Origin: Pirellulales bacterium
Lineage (GTDB): Bacteria > Planctomycetota > Planctomycetia > Pirellulales > Thermoguttaceae
NCBI GenBank assembly: GCA_020846145.1
Contig: JADLEL010000021.1
Coordinates: 1-64,000 of the forward strand
Reading direction: 5' to 3'
DNA: 64,000 bases
A program made the translations under genes and the position numbers. Below are positions 48,683 through 56,532 of this stretch, one piece after another. Positions within the stretch are counted from its first letter, which is position 1, and each line of letters starts with the position of its first letter. The notes under the pieces were generated by a model. It searched no databases. It saw only the letters and a list, made by a program, of their open reading frames with translations, and was not told the DNA's origin.

Positions 48683-48892
48683 ATGGCCGACAAAGTAAGA
48701 ATCTGGTTCGATGCGGAAGCGGATTTCCTCGAAGTCCGTTTCTCGGATGCCGCCGGTTATGAGAAGGAAACCCAGCACGACGCCGTGATGGAGCGTTTGG
48801 ACGCGCAGGGGCGCGTCATCGGCTTCAGCGTCATGGGCGTGAGCAAGTTCAAAAAGGACAAGCCGCTGGAAGCCGATCTCGTCCCGGCTTGA
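48683..48892 (+). CDS. DUF2283-like protein
   Basis: 69 residues. VRIWFDAEADFLEVRFSD and DAQGRVIGFSVMGVSKF are typical of DUF2283, a small beta-rich protein often near toxin-antitoxin genes. The ATG at 48683 is used; the longer ORF starts inside the palindrome. GGAGAAG upstream. Confidence 0.8.
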   Translation: MADKVRIWFDAEADFLEVRFSDAAGYEKETQHDAVMERLDAQGRVIGFSVMGVSKFKKDKPLEADLVPA

Positions 48893-48900
48893 ATTTCCCA

Positions 48901-48940
48901 TATCGTAGAAGCGGCATCTTGCCGCTTCCACGAACCTATT
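48901..48940. repeat. A-like half element at the end of the transaldolase gene
   Basis: ATCGTAGAAGCGGCATCTTG followed by CCGCTTCCACGA. It touches the 3' end of the transaldolase gene and may function as transcription end structure for both converging genes. Confidence 0.7.
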
Positions 48941-50015
48941 TTCCAAGCTTTTCGCGCTTGGACGCGATGCAGTCCACCAGTTCGTTCCAGGATTTCACGA
49001 ACGCCTTGGCGCCTTCATCTTGAAGCTGAGCAGCTAGGCCGTCGATGTCTATCCCGGCCGCTGCGAAATTGGCCAACACCCCTTCGCAATCGTCTTCGGC
49101 GGCGGGAAAGATCGAACCGATCTGCCCGTGGTCGGCGAAGGCTTTCAACGTGGCTTCGGGCATCGTGTTGACGGTGAGGGGAGCCGCCAGTTCTTGCACG
49201 TAGAGAATATCGGAGAGTTTGGGGTCCTTGACGCCGGTGCTGGCCCAAAGGAGCCGCTGGGGGCGAGCGCCGGCATTGAACGCGCGCTGCCAGCGGGGCG
49301 AATCGAGCAGCGCGCGGTATGCCGCGTAGGCGCGCCGGGCGACGGCGACGCCGAGCCGGCCGCGCAGCGATTCGGGCGTTCTGCCCGCCACGGCCGCATC
49401 CCAACGGCTGATGAACAGTGAAGCCACCGAGGCGACGTCGGGCTTCAAGCCGGCGTCGATCCGCCGTTCGATGCCGCGGAGGTAGGCCGCGGCGGCGGCG
49501 GTGTATTGTTCGCGGGAAAAGAGGAGCGTTACGTTGACGGGCACGCCCGCGAAAATCGCCTCCTCGACGGCGGGCAGCCCCTCCTTGGTGCCCGGTATTT
49601 TAATGAAGACGTTGGGCCGTCCCGTCCGCGCGTAAAGCTCTTTGGCCGAAGCGATGGTGCCGGCCGCGTCGTAGGCCAAAAGCGGCGAGACTTCCAGCGA
49701 CACCCAGCCATCCACGCCGCAGGTGCAATCGTGGGCCGGGCGGAACAAGTCGGCGGCGCGGCCGAGGTCCTCGATCGCCAACTCGAAGAAGAGCGATTCG
49801 ACCGAATTGCATTTACCGACTTTTCCGCGGATGGCGTCGTCGTAATCGGCCCCGTTTTTGATGGCGAGGTTGAAGATCGTGGGATTCGACGTGAGGCCGG
49901 TGACGGAAAACTCGTCGATGTAGCGGCGGAGCGTGCCGTCGTTCAAGATTTGGCGGGTAATGTTATCGAGCCAGAGGCTCTGGCCGAGGTCGTGAAGTTT
50001 TTTCGTGGGATTCAT
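48936..50015 (-). CDS. tal: Transaldolase
   Basis: 359 residues. Transfers a dihydroxyacetone unit between sugar phosphates in the pentose phosphate pathway. Motifs: VTGLTSNPTIF (~39-49), GWVSLEVSP (~107), the Schiff-base Lys in NVFIKIPGTKEG (~140), PVNVTLLFS and VASLFISRWD. Length is that of the long (class 3-like) transaldolases. Minus strand, single gene, with repeat H copy 2 upstream. Confidence 0.94.
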   Translation of the reverse strand: MNPTKKLHDLGQSLWLDNITRQILNDGTLRRYIDEFSVTGLTSNPTIFNLAIKNGADYDDAIRGKVGKCNSVESLFFELAIEDLGRAADLFRPAHDCTCGVDGWVSLEVSPLLAYDAAGTIASAKELYARTGRPNVFIKIPGTKEGLPAVEEAIFAGVPVNVTLLFSREQYTAAAAAYLRGIERRIDAGLKPDVASVASLFISRWDAAVAGRTPESLRGRLGVAVARRAYAAYRALLDSPRWQRAFNAGARPQRLLWASTGVKDPKLSDILYVQELAAPLTVNTMPEATLKAFADHGQIGSIFPAAEDDCEGVLANFAAAGIDIDGLAAQLQDEGAKAFVKSWNELVDCIASKREKLGK

Positions 50016-50661
50016 GGCATTTCAAATTGCATTTCAAAAAGTTGGATCGGATTGGTTGCTCGGATGTGCCGATTTTACGGGATTTCGAGGCATCTTCCAA
50101 TCGCATTTTTTCGGAATCCGGCGGCATCGGCAAAGCGAATTCCGCCGAGTGAAGCGGAACTACCGGGATCGAACGCGATTTTCCCGCAGTGCTTGACGAA
50201 AATGCGTCGTAACCGTTCACAGGGGACTGTCCCGATTTTCGCGGCGCAAAAGATGATGGTGCCGTAAAAATGCTTAATCGCCGCGAAAATGGGACTGTCC
50301 CCCTCGCGCCGCGGGAAGGGGATAGGTCCATGTTTTCGGCCTATCGTATATCCACAAAGTACGTTATCCCGCAGAAAAAAGGACCAATCCCCGACCGGGG
50401 CGTGAACGCTTACAATGCGTCAAATAAGCAGTACGGGGTGAGAAATTGACCGCGTTGTTTGCACGATCGTTTTTTTGGCGATGGGCATGGGGGACGACTT
50501 GCGGCGTCAACGGCGAGGGTTTCGATTGGCATAATCTCGGCGGTCGGAATTGGCTGACGCCCGCCGGGGTTGTCGCGCTCGCCGTGGCGAGCTCAGGCGG
50601 CTCGTACCGTCCTTGCCGCGGATCACGGAAAGAACAATAATTGGACTTATCCCCATTTTTC
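50016..50661. other. Gene-free interval with repeat H copy 2
   Basis: 646 bp between the transaldolase start and the yidD end. 50207-50386 is repeat H. The remainder has no ORF I trust. 50575-50605 holds a short inverted repeat (GCTCGCCGTGGCGAGC). Promoters of the transaldolase should lie in 50016-50206. Confidence 0.6.
50207..50386. repeat. Long dispersed repeat H, copy 2 (inverted)
   Basis: Reverse complement of 1-181, approximate identity ~80% by eye. Contains GGGGACTGTCCCGATTTTCG and the complement of the CATCATCTTTTGCGCC block. Confidence 0.75.
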
Positions 50662-50907
50662 TTACGGCGGATCGTACCCGCCGCGATTCCACGGGTGGCA
50701 GCGGCAAATCCGCTTTACGCCGCGCCACGCCCCGCGCGCCGCGCCGTATTTTTGCACCGCGCCGATGAAATACCGGCTGCAACTCGGCTCGAATCGGCAA
50801 TGCCGCCCCAGCAAAGGGCTGAGAGTAACTTGATAAATCCGCGCCAGCGCGATCAGCAACCGGCCGGGAAGCGAAAGAAGAATGCGGATTGCTCGGTGGA
50901 AGTTCAT
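50662..50907 (-). CDS. yidD: Membrane protein insertion efficiency factor YidD
   Basis: 81 residues. The conserved region CRFEPSCSRYFIGAVQKYGA and the end CRCHPWNRGGYDPP are diagnostic. The start at 50907 gives a normal length; an amphipathic N-terminal helix follows. YidD assists YidC-dependent membrane insertion. Here it is separated from rpmH/rnpA/yidC and sits at the 3' end of the tad-like genes. Confidence 0.93.
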   Translation of the reverse strand: MNFHRAIRILLSLPGRLLIALARIYQVTLSPLLGRHCRFEPSCSRYFIGAVQKYGAARGAWRGVKRICRCHPWNRGGYDPP

Positions 50908-50956
50908 CGCAAAATCGGGTCGATCCCTTCCTCCCCAATCCATGCCGCACTCGCCG

Positions 50957-52630
50957 TCAATGCGGGCTGATTCGCTGGATATCCTCGGATTTCAAATTAC
51001 CCAGCGCGGGCAGTTTGATGTCGCCGAGATCGTCCACATAGATCATCCGCGGCGCAGTCTGTAATATGCGGTCCAGGCCGGCTTGCGTGGCGGGCGCCAG
51101 TTGGCAGGCCCAATTTTGACTGTACAGGTTCCAATCCGCGGGAAAATAGCTTGCAGACTGCCGGTCAACCACCCACACCGAAACGCTATCGCCCGGCGTG
51201 CCGGGCGAAAGCGGCCCGAACCAGGAACTTTCCCCGCCCGATCCGCCGCCCGAAAGCGTGGGATGTTTCCAAACCAGCCGCGGCCTCGGCGGAAAAACGT
51301 GGACCTCGGCGTACGCCAGCGAATCGCTCTCCGTCGCGCTGGGGAAGATGCGCGGAGCGAAGCCGGGCATTTTCCTCCAATAAACCGCGCCCACGAAGGT
51401 GTAATTGTCTTCCAATTGCGTTTTGTAGGCCAACGGAACGATATTCGGATCGGCGGGATCGAGCGGCGGAATCAAACGGCGGATTTGGAACGGCAGATTT
51501 CGCGCGGCGTTCTCCTCCAGCAGTTTTTCCAACCGGCCGCAAGTGATCTTCTCCCACAATTCCTTGAATTTCGAAAACGGCACGAGCAAATCCAATCCCC
51601 GGAAAATCTGGCCGTTCCATTGCCGGAGATAGAGCCGGGCGAACTGGTCCCGCTGCTCGCGCGCTTCGGCTAGGTATTGCGGCTGGTCGGGCAACGTGCT
51701 CCGCACCGGATCGACGGCCGGGATCGTCGCCCAGCCCCCTTCGTTCGCGGGATCGCCGACGAGTTGGCCGTTCCACCGCCACAAGGCCGCGTGCATTTGC
51801 CCCCGCCCGAATTCCGGATCGCCGTTGCGTCGGGCGGCGTCCCCCGCGGCGGCTTGCGCCATCCGCGGAAACACGACGACCAGGTTGCGCTGGTATTCCG
51901 GCAGCAATTCGTTTTCGAGAAGGTACTCCAAGACGGGCAGCACTTCGGCGCTGAAAGCGGCCGCCCATTGGGTGAAAACCACGACGAACAGCAGTTCCTG
52001 CTGCAAATGAACTTTCAATTCCGGCCCCAGGATCTGATATTTGCCGAAAGTCGCTTGGCTCAGCCGATCGGACGCCTTTTCCCACGCCGCGAGAATTCGC
52101 GGCACTTGCGACGCGGCCAACTGGCCGTAGTGCTGGGGGAATTGCGCGGGATCGCTCGCCTCGCGCAAGATGGCCGTCATGGCGATCGCTTCGCACATCA
52201 GATGATTCGTGAAGGCCAGCGCGTTCATCGCCCGCGCGAGTTCCAAGCCGCCGGAATAGGCCGCGGCGTCGGCGGCGTTTTGCAGGCGGATTTTGCCATC
52301 CACCTGCCGCCCGACGTTCATCACCATCCCCAGCAGCATCGCCAGCAGGAGCGCGGCGAACACCGACACGATGCTCATCGAGCCGCGCTCGTCGCGGTGA
52401 ATTTTGCCCCAAAGGGGCAGCCGTTCACCCAGCCCAGGGCAACGCCCTGGGTTACGGGAAGATGCGACACGATCTTCCGGCCCAACGGGCCAACAGTTCC
52501 CGGAGAACGGTTGGCCCGTTGGGCCGATGGAATTTCTCCCAGAGCCTCGCTTCCCAGGGCGTTGCCCTGGGCTGGGAGAACGCTCGGCCTTCAGCCGAAA
52601 CAATCGTTTCACCCGCCGTTCAATAAACAT
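50957..52630 (-). CDS. TadG-like pilus assembly protein with palindrome at N-terminus
   Basis: 557 residues. The segment RDERGSMSIVSVFAALLLAM (from ~80) resembles the N-terminus of TadE/TadG pseudopilins, with one membrane helix followed by a long periplasmic region (DGKIRLQNAADAAAYSGGLE is typical of TadG). Residues ~12-75 are encoded by an E-type palindrome (52405-52600). If removed, the N-terminus reads MFIERRVKRLF then GKIHRDERGS, a normal start. A later start would exclude the insertion. It overlaps the upstream TadE-like gene by 11 bp. Confidence 0.72.
   Translation of the reverse strand: MFIERRVKRLFRLKAERSPSPGQRPGKRGSGRNSIGPTGQPFSGNCWPVGPEDRVASSRNPGRCPGLGERLPLWGKIHRDERGSMSIVSVFAALLLAMLLGMVMNVGRQVDGKIRLQNAADAAAYSGGLELARAMNALAFTNHLMCEAIAMTAILREASDPAQFPQHYGQLAASQVPRILAAWEKASDRLSQATFGKYQILGPELKVHLQQELLFVVVFTQWAAAFSAEVLPVLEYLLENELLPEYQRNLVVVFPRMAQAAAGDAARRNGDPEFGRGQMHAALWRWNGQLVGDPANEGGWATIPAVDPVRSTLPDQPQYLAEAREQRDQFARLYLRQWNGQIFRGLDLLVPFSKFKELWEKITCGRLEKLLEENAARNLPFQIRRLIPPLDPADPNIVPLAYKTQLEDNYTFVGAVYWRKMPGFAPRIFPSATESDSLAYAEVHVFPPRPRLVWKHPTLSGGGSGGESSWFGPLSPGTPGDSVSVWVVDRQSASYFPADWNLYSQNWACQLAPATQAGLDRILQTAPRMIYVDDLGDIKLPALGNLKSEDIQRISPH
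52405..52600. repeat. E-type palindrome, copy 2, inside the TadG-like gene
   Basis: Same arms as 23232-23450: CAGCCCAGGGCAACGCCCTG and CAGGGCGTTGCCCTGGGCTG, inner CCAACGGGCCAACAGTTCCC and GAACGGTTGGCCCGTTGG. In frame with 50957-52630. Confidence 0.88.
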
Positions 52631-53720
52631 AAGAGATCACCGATTTCTCCCCTTCCACATTGAGCGCGGCCGAGGCCGTGATGGCGTAACTGTACGTATC
52701 CTTATAAACGCTCGCTTTGCTCGCGCGGCGCATTTCCGCGTCGGACCGGGCGTTTTGGCCCAACAGCCCGTATCGCGCGAGCATCCGCCCCGGCCCCGGA
52801 AGCAAGGCGAATTGATGCGTAACTTTCACGATGACCAAATCCTGCCGCCCCAGTTCGTTGGAAGCGAACTCGTACGGCTCCGGTCCGATGAGATACGGTC
52901 CCAACGGCGATCCATCGGTATCCATTTTCAACGGCGGCTCGTAATTTTGATGATAAAAGCGAAGTTCCACCGTAGTGTTGTTCAAGGAATAAGCCAATTT
53001 GTTCCGCAATCGCTCCGGCACGGCGGAATTGGCGGCCGAGGAGGGGGACATCGACCGATAGGCTTCTTCCAGAATCAGCCCCGCGGCAAGCGCCGAAGTA
53101 TCACCCGGCGGCGCGTTCGCTTGCAGCAAAGGCGGCGCGGCATCCAAGGCATAGCCCGCGCTCCGCGAAGGCGAAATCGGCATGCAGGCCAACACCGCCG
53201 CCGAAAGGATTTTCTCGTATTTGGAACCGCTCGAGGCAATCAGATAAGTTACTCCGCCATCGACGGGTCCCTCCCCCACGTTTTCGACGATCACGTCTCG
53301 CCCGTTCAGCGTAAAAGTCTCCGGATGCGGAATTACGGGGAACGCTTGCAGCGCGGCGTCCGGGTCGGGCCGATAGCTGCCGATGCAGTTCGGCCCTTCG
53401 CGGGGATCGATCCGGCTCAGATCGGCCGGGATCCAGACGATTGCGCTGCGGGCCGCGGCGAACGCCGCGTAGTGCACCACCATCACCCCGATCATCAATT
53501 GGCTCATCTGCACGATCAGCATCATCACCAGGATGAACACCGGCAAAGTGAGCACGAAACTGAGGCTCTGCACGCCCCCCGCCTGCTCGCGGTGCAATTG
53601 CCGAAGCCGCCCGATTTCCAGCCGAGCGCCGCTCGCGCGCACGAGAAAATAAGCGATGAGCACCGATACCGCCAGCACCGCCAGCCAAGGCAAACACGCC
53701 GTTAGCATTGCTCGATGCAT
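52620..53720 (-). CDS. TadE-like pilus assembly protein
   Basis: 366 residues. A membrane helix at ~10-27, then a second TadE-like segment (EQAGGVQSLSFVLTLPVFIL, ~45-64) with the conserved acidic/hydrophobic pseudopilin pattern, followed by a periplasmic part. The start at 53720 removes a leader encoded by word repeats. Four bp-scale spacing and overlap with the TadG-like gene imply one operon. Likely part of the Flp/tad pilus machinery. Confidence 0.7.
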   Translation of the reverse strand: MHRAMLTACLPWLAVLAVSVLIAYFLVRASGARLEIGRLRQLHREQAGGVQSLSFVLTLPVFILVMMLIVQMSQLMIGVMVVHYAAFAAARSAIVWIPADLSRIDPREGPNCIGSYRPDPDAALQAFPVIPHPETFTLNGRDVIVENVGEGPVDGGVTYLIASSGSKYEKILSAAVLACMPISPSRSAGYALDAAPPLLQANAPPGDTSALAAGLILEEAYRSMSPSSAANSAVPERLRNKLAYSLNNTTVELRFYHQNYEPPLKMDTDGSPLGPYLIGPEPYEFASNELGRQDLVIVKVTHQFALLPGPGRMLARYGLLGQNARSDAEMRRASKASVYKDTYSYAITASAALNVEGEKSVISYVY

Positions 53721-53754
53721 TTTTTTTAGGGGTGAACGGCGTAGAAATAATATG

Positions 53755-53799
53755 TCGAATTCACCGACCACTGGCCACTGACCACTGGCCACTCTCTAT
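53755..53799. repeat. GGCCACTGACCACTGG words
   Basis: CCGACCACTGGCCACTGACC with further CACTGGCCACTC. The complement of the words at 20565-20610. Intergenic between TadE-like and prepilin peptidase genes. Confidence 0.65.
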
Positions 53800-54372
53800 T
53801 TACCTCAACCACTCCATCACTCCGAACCTCACGATCACCACCGCCGCCAGCGCGCTGGGGGCGAGAAACAGCGGCGTTTGCAGTTGCGCGCGTTCTTCTT
53901 CGCTCAAGGGACTCCAATGGAAGATTCGCAACGACCAAACGATTTGCCGAAAAACCCGCACGATCAATCGCCAGGCGCCCACCCGCCAGATCAACAGGAT
54001 TATGCCCACGCAGCCGCCGAGCACGAACGTCCACAGCAATGCCTCCAGCCCTTCCCGCGGGCCCAAAAAAGCCCCCAGCATGGCGATTAACTTCACGTCG
54101 CCGCCGCCGATTTGGAAGAACACGAAACACAACAGCATTAAAAATCCGCACAACAGAAAACCGAACAGGCTCGGTCCCAGCGATATCCAACCGAGTTGTT
54201 GAAGTCGCTCCTCCGAGGCGAAACCGCGCCAAACGAGCAAGTCGCCCAAGCCGTTCAACACTAACGCCGCCAAAATGCCGGAATACGTCGTCCAGTTATG
54301 GATTTTATGCCGGGCAATGTCGGTCCACGACGCGACCGCCGTCAGCGCCAGCAATAAAATCGTGGCCCACAT
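53800..54372 (-). CDS. A24 prepilin peptidase (TadV/CpaA-like)
   Basis: 190 residues, about five to six membrane helices. Catalytic aspartates are in ASWTDIARHKIHN (~18) and GGGDVKLIAMLG (~91). No N-terminal methylase domain, as in CpaA/TadV. It would cleave the Flp-like pilins encoded directly upstream. The C-terminal ~60 residues are longer than the core family. Confidence 0.88.
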   Translation of the reverse strand: MWATILLLALTAVASWTDIARHKIHNWTTYSGILAALVLNGLGDLLVWRGFASEERLQQLGWISLGPSLFGFLLCGFLMLLCFVFFQIGGGDVKLIAMLGAFLGPREGLEALLWTFVLGGCVGIILLIWRVGAWRLIVRVFRQIVWSLRIFHWSPLSEEERAQLQTPLFLAPSALAAVVIVRFGVMEWLR

Positions 54373-54378
54373 CGGCGG

Positions 54379-54588
54379 TTAGGGGGTTTGGGCCGTATTG
54401 GAGCCGGCCTCCAAATTATCCAAACCTTGATTGAAGTAGGGCTTGATCTTGTTGTTCCACGCCCAGAGGAGCAGGATCAAAATCGGCAGCGCAATGGCGC
54501 CGATGATCAATACCGTCTCAAGGCTGACCGCGCCTTCCTCGTTTTCGTGAACTTTCTTCAAAAGCGACCACAGCGAAGGTTTTTTCAT
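54379..54588 (-). CDS. Flp-type pilin
   Basis: 69 residues. The prepilin motif ENEEGAVSLETVLIIGAIAL (cleavage after Gly, Glu at +5) is followed by a hydrophobic helix and a short polar C-terminus. Lies 6 bp upstream of the peptidase gene. Start at 54588: upstream ORF is repeat-encoded (word repeat K at 54604-54680). Confidence 0.82.
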   Translation of the reverse strand: MKKPSLWSLLKKVHENEEGAVSLETVLIIGAIALPILILLLWAWNNKIKPYFNQGLDNLEAGSNTAQTP

Positions 54589-54603
54589 AGCGATTCTCCC
54601 ATA

Positions 54604-54680
54604 AATTCGGTCTTGGGACTTGGATTTGGGGTCTTGGATATGAGAAACCAAGGGCCAAGACCTAAAACCCAAGACCAAAG
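54604..54680. repeat. GTCTTGGG/CCAAGACC words, third site
   Basis: GGTCTTGGGACTTGGATTTG at left and CCAAGACCTAAAACCCAAGA at right form an inverted repeat with ~25 bp between. Same words as the nuoB-C and nuoH-I gaps. Confidence 0.8.
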
Positions 54681-54685
54681 TCGTT

Positions 54686-54871
54686 CTACATAAACGGCCA
54701 TGACACCAGCAAACTCACCATTTCATAAACCAATCCCATCATCTTCGGCCCGATGCGAAAAATGAACGCCGCCATCGGCAGGATTACGCCGAGCACCAAT
54801 ACATAATCGAACACAGCCGCGCCCGCCCTGCGGTTCATTTGGCGATTCATGCTCTTACTTAATCTTCGCAT
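54686..54871 (-). CDS. Small pilin-like protein
   Basis: 61 residues. AGAAVFDYVLVLGVILPMAA has a Gly followed by Asp-Tyr at +5/+6 and a hydrophobic helix, the class III/TadE pseudopilin pattern. First or second gene after the CpaF-like ATPase. Could be a second pilin or a minor pseudopilin. Basic N-terminus (RRLSKSMNRQMNRR). Confidence 0.65.
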   Translation of the reverse strand: MRRLSKSMNRQMNRRAGAAVFDYVLVLGVILPMAAFIFRIGPKMMGLVYEMVSLLVSWPFM

Positions 54872-55034
54872 ACTACGCCTTTTAAGGCAACAAAAATGTA
54901 GGGTAGGTCAAGTGTAGCGCAGACCCACCATGCGTCTTGTCAGGTTCATGTTGGGGCGATAGTTGTACTATCGCCCCAGAGATGGCAGTGCAACTGCCAT
55001 CCCAACAACCTGTCGTTTTATGGTTGGCGGACCA

Positions 55035-56159
55035 CTACTCGGGATCGTTCCGCTTCCAGACCCCCTCTGTTAGGTGGATTTTCTCGCCAAGTCCCTGCTC
55101 GAACGGCTCTTCGGCAAAACTCGGCGGTTGGCCGGTCGGTTCCAAATGGGAAATCAGTCTCCCCTCCTTTGTTTTACCATGTAGCCGTGAGCGATACAAA
55201 TCAATTGTTTGATATTGATTGTTTTCGTCCAATCCGACCGCTTCCGTGATTCGGGTGATCTTCCGCGAGCCGTCTTCGGTAAAACGGGCAATCTGCACGA
55301 TTAAATCGATCGCCGAGGCCACCTGCGCTCGGGCGACGTACACCGGAATTTGCACGTCCGACATGAGCGAAAGCGTTTCCAGCCGAATCAGGGCGTCCAA
55401 TGGCGTATTGGCATGGATCGTCGAAAGCGAGCCGGCGTGGCCGGAAATCATCGATTGAATCAAATCCAACGCCTCGCCGCCGCGGACTTCGCCTACCACG
55501 ATCCGGTCGGGCCGCATCCGCAGCGAATTGACGAACAGATCGCGCACCGTGAGCGTTCCGTGTCCGGCCCGGTCGCCGTGCCGCGCTTCGAGGTACAGCG
55601 TGTGCGGCTGCATCATCCGCAACTCGGAAGTGTCTTCGATGACGACGATTCGTTCTTCGGCGGGAATGGCCCGCGAAATCGCCCCCAAAAGCACCGTCTT
55701 GCCCGTGCCCGTGCCGCCCGATATCAGCATGTTTTTCTTCAAGAGCACGCAGAGGTCAAGGAACTCGACCGCGTCCTCCGACAAGCTGCCGAAGGCGACT
55801 AAATTTTCCATCGTCAGCGCTTCCCGCGTGAATTTGCGGATCGTCAGATAGATGCCCGTCCGCGCGCTGGGCGGAATCACGGCGTGAACGCGGGAGCCGT
55901 CGGGCAGCCGGGCGTCGAGCACCGGATGCTCCTCCGATATCTCCCGGCCCACCCACTGCGCCACGTTATGGATCGCCGAGAGCAAGGCGTCTTCGCTGGC
56001 GAAGCGCAAGCCGGTGTGAACCAGTTTGCCCGCGCGCTCGATGTAGATTTCCTCGTGCCCGTTGACCATGATCTCGCTCACCGAATCGTCGTTGAGCAAG
56101 GGCACGATCGGATCGAGAAAATACTGCACGCTCGCTTCAAATATTGCCTGTCGCGCCAT
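55035..56159 (-). CDS. CpaF/TadA-type secretion ATPase
   Basis: 374 residues. Conserved YIERAGKLV region, P-loop SGGTGTGKTVLLGA (~147), the Asp box VIEDTSELRM, VRGGEALDLIQSMISGH and the His box LSTIHANTP. The family (VirB11-like, T2S/T4P) powers Flp pilus assembly. It is slightly short at the N-terminus compared with typical CpaF. Start ATG at 56159, with GGGAGGA upstream. First gene of the minus-strand tad-like cluster. Confidence 0.9.
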   Translation of the reverse strand: MARQAIFEASVQYFLDPIVPLLNDDSVSEIMVNGHEEIYIERAGKLVHTGLRFASEDALLSAIHNVAQWVGREISEEHPVLDARLPDGSRVHAVIPPSARTGIYLTIRKFTREALTMENLVAFGSLSEDAVEFLDLCVLLKKNMLISGGTGTGKTVLLGAISRAIPAEERIVVIEDTSELRMMQPHTLYLEARHGDRAGHGTLTVRDLFVNSLRMRPDRIVVGEVRGGEALDLIQSMISGHAGSLSTIHANTPLDALIRLETLSLMSDVQIPVYVARAQVASAIDLIVQIARFTEDGSRKITRITEAVGLDENNQYQTIDLYRSRLHGKTKEGRLISHLEPTGQPPSFAEEPFEQGLGEKIHLTEGVWKRNDPE

Positions 56160-56225
56160 GATGATAAGCCAGCTCCTCCCATAAAAGACCGGCGATGCGG
56201 GCCGTCCCCGGCCCGCATCAATCAA

Positions 56226-56311
56226 GTAGGACAGGTTTCCAACCTGTCATTCGACGCAAGGAGCGATGATGATTCCGAAATCGTAATGACAGGTTGGAAA
56301 CCTGTCCTACG
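56226..56311. repeat. G-type palindrome, copy 2
   Basis: GTAGGACAGGTTTCCAACCT and AGGTTGGAAACCTGTCCTAC are exact complements around a ~40-bp centre. It lies upstream of the cpaF-like gene, between divergent units. Confidence 0.9.
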
Positions 56312-56532
56312 AATGGGCGGAGTTTGCCCACAAAAAACGAACGCGATCAATGGAAGTTGGCGGGCAAAACCCTCCCTCCTCGATCATCCTTCGGTGTTCG
56401 CGTTTTGTCAAGCGCGGAATGCGGCGAAACGGGCCTTTTCGGCGGCGATTGCACATCGGCCCTAATTGGTTTAGAATCATGGCGTATCGGGCTTCGATCT
56501 GCCAATCCTCAACATCTTTCAGGAGTTCCGCC

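Noticed and set aside
40000-48892. Integrative element at tRNA-Ser with attachment sites
   Set aside because: The gene content is island-like, but I find no integrase and no second copy of the tRNA 3' end to the right.
56350-56532. Upstream extension of the fucosidase
   Set aside because: The region before 56533 has no signal peptide; the ATG at 56533 has a ribosome site and a good leader.
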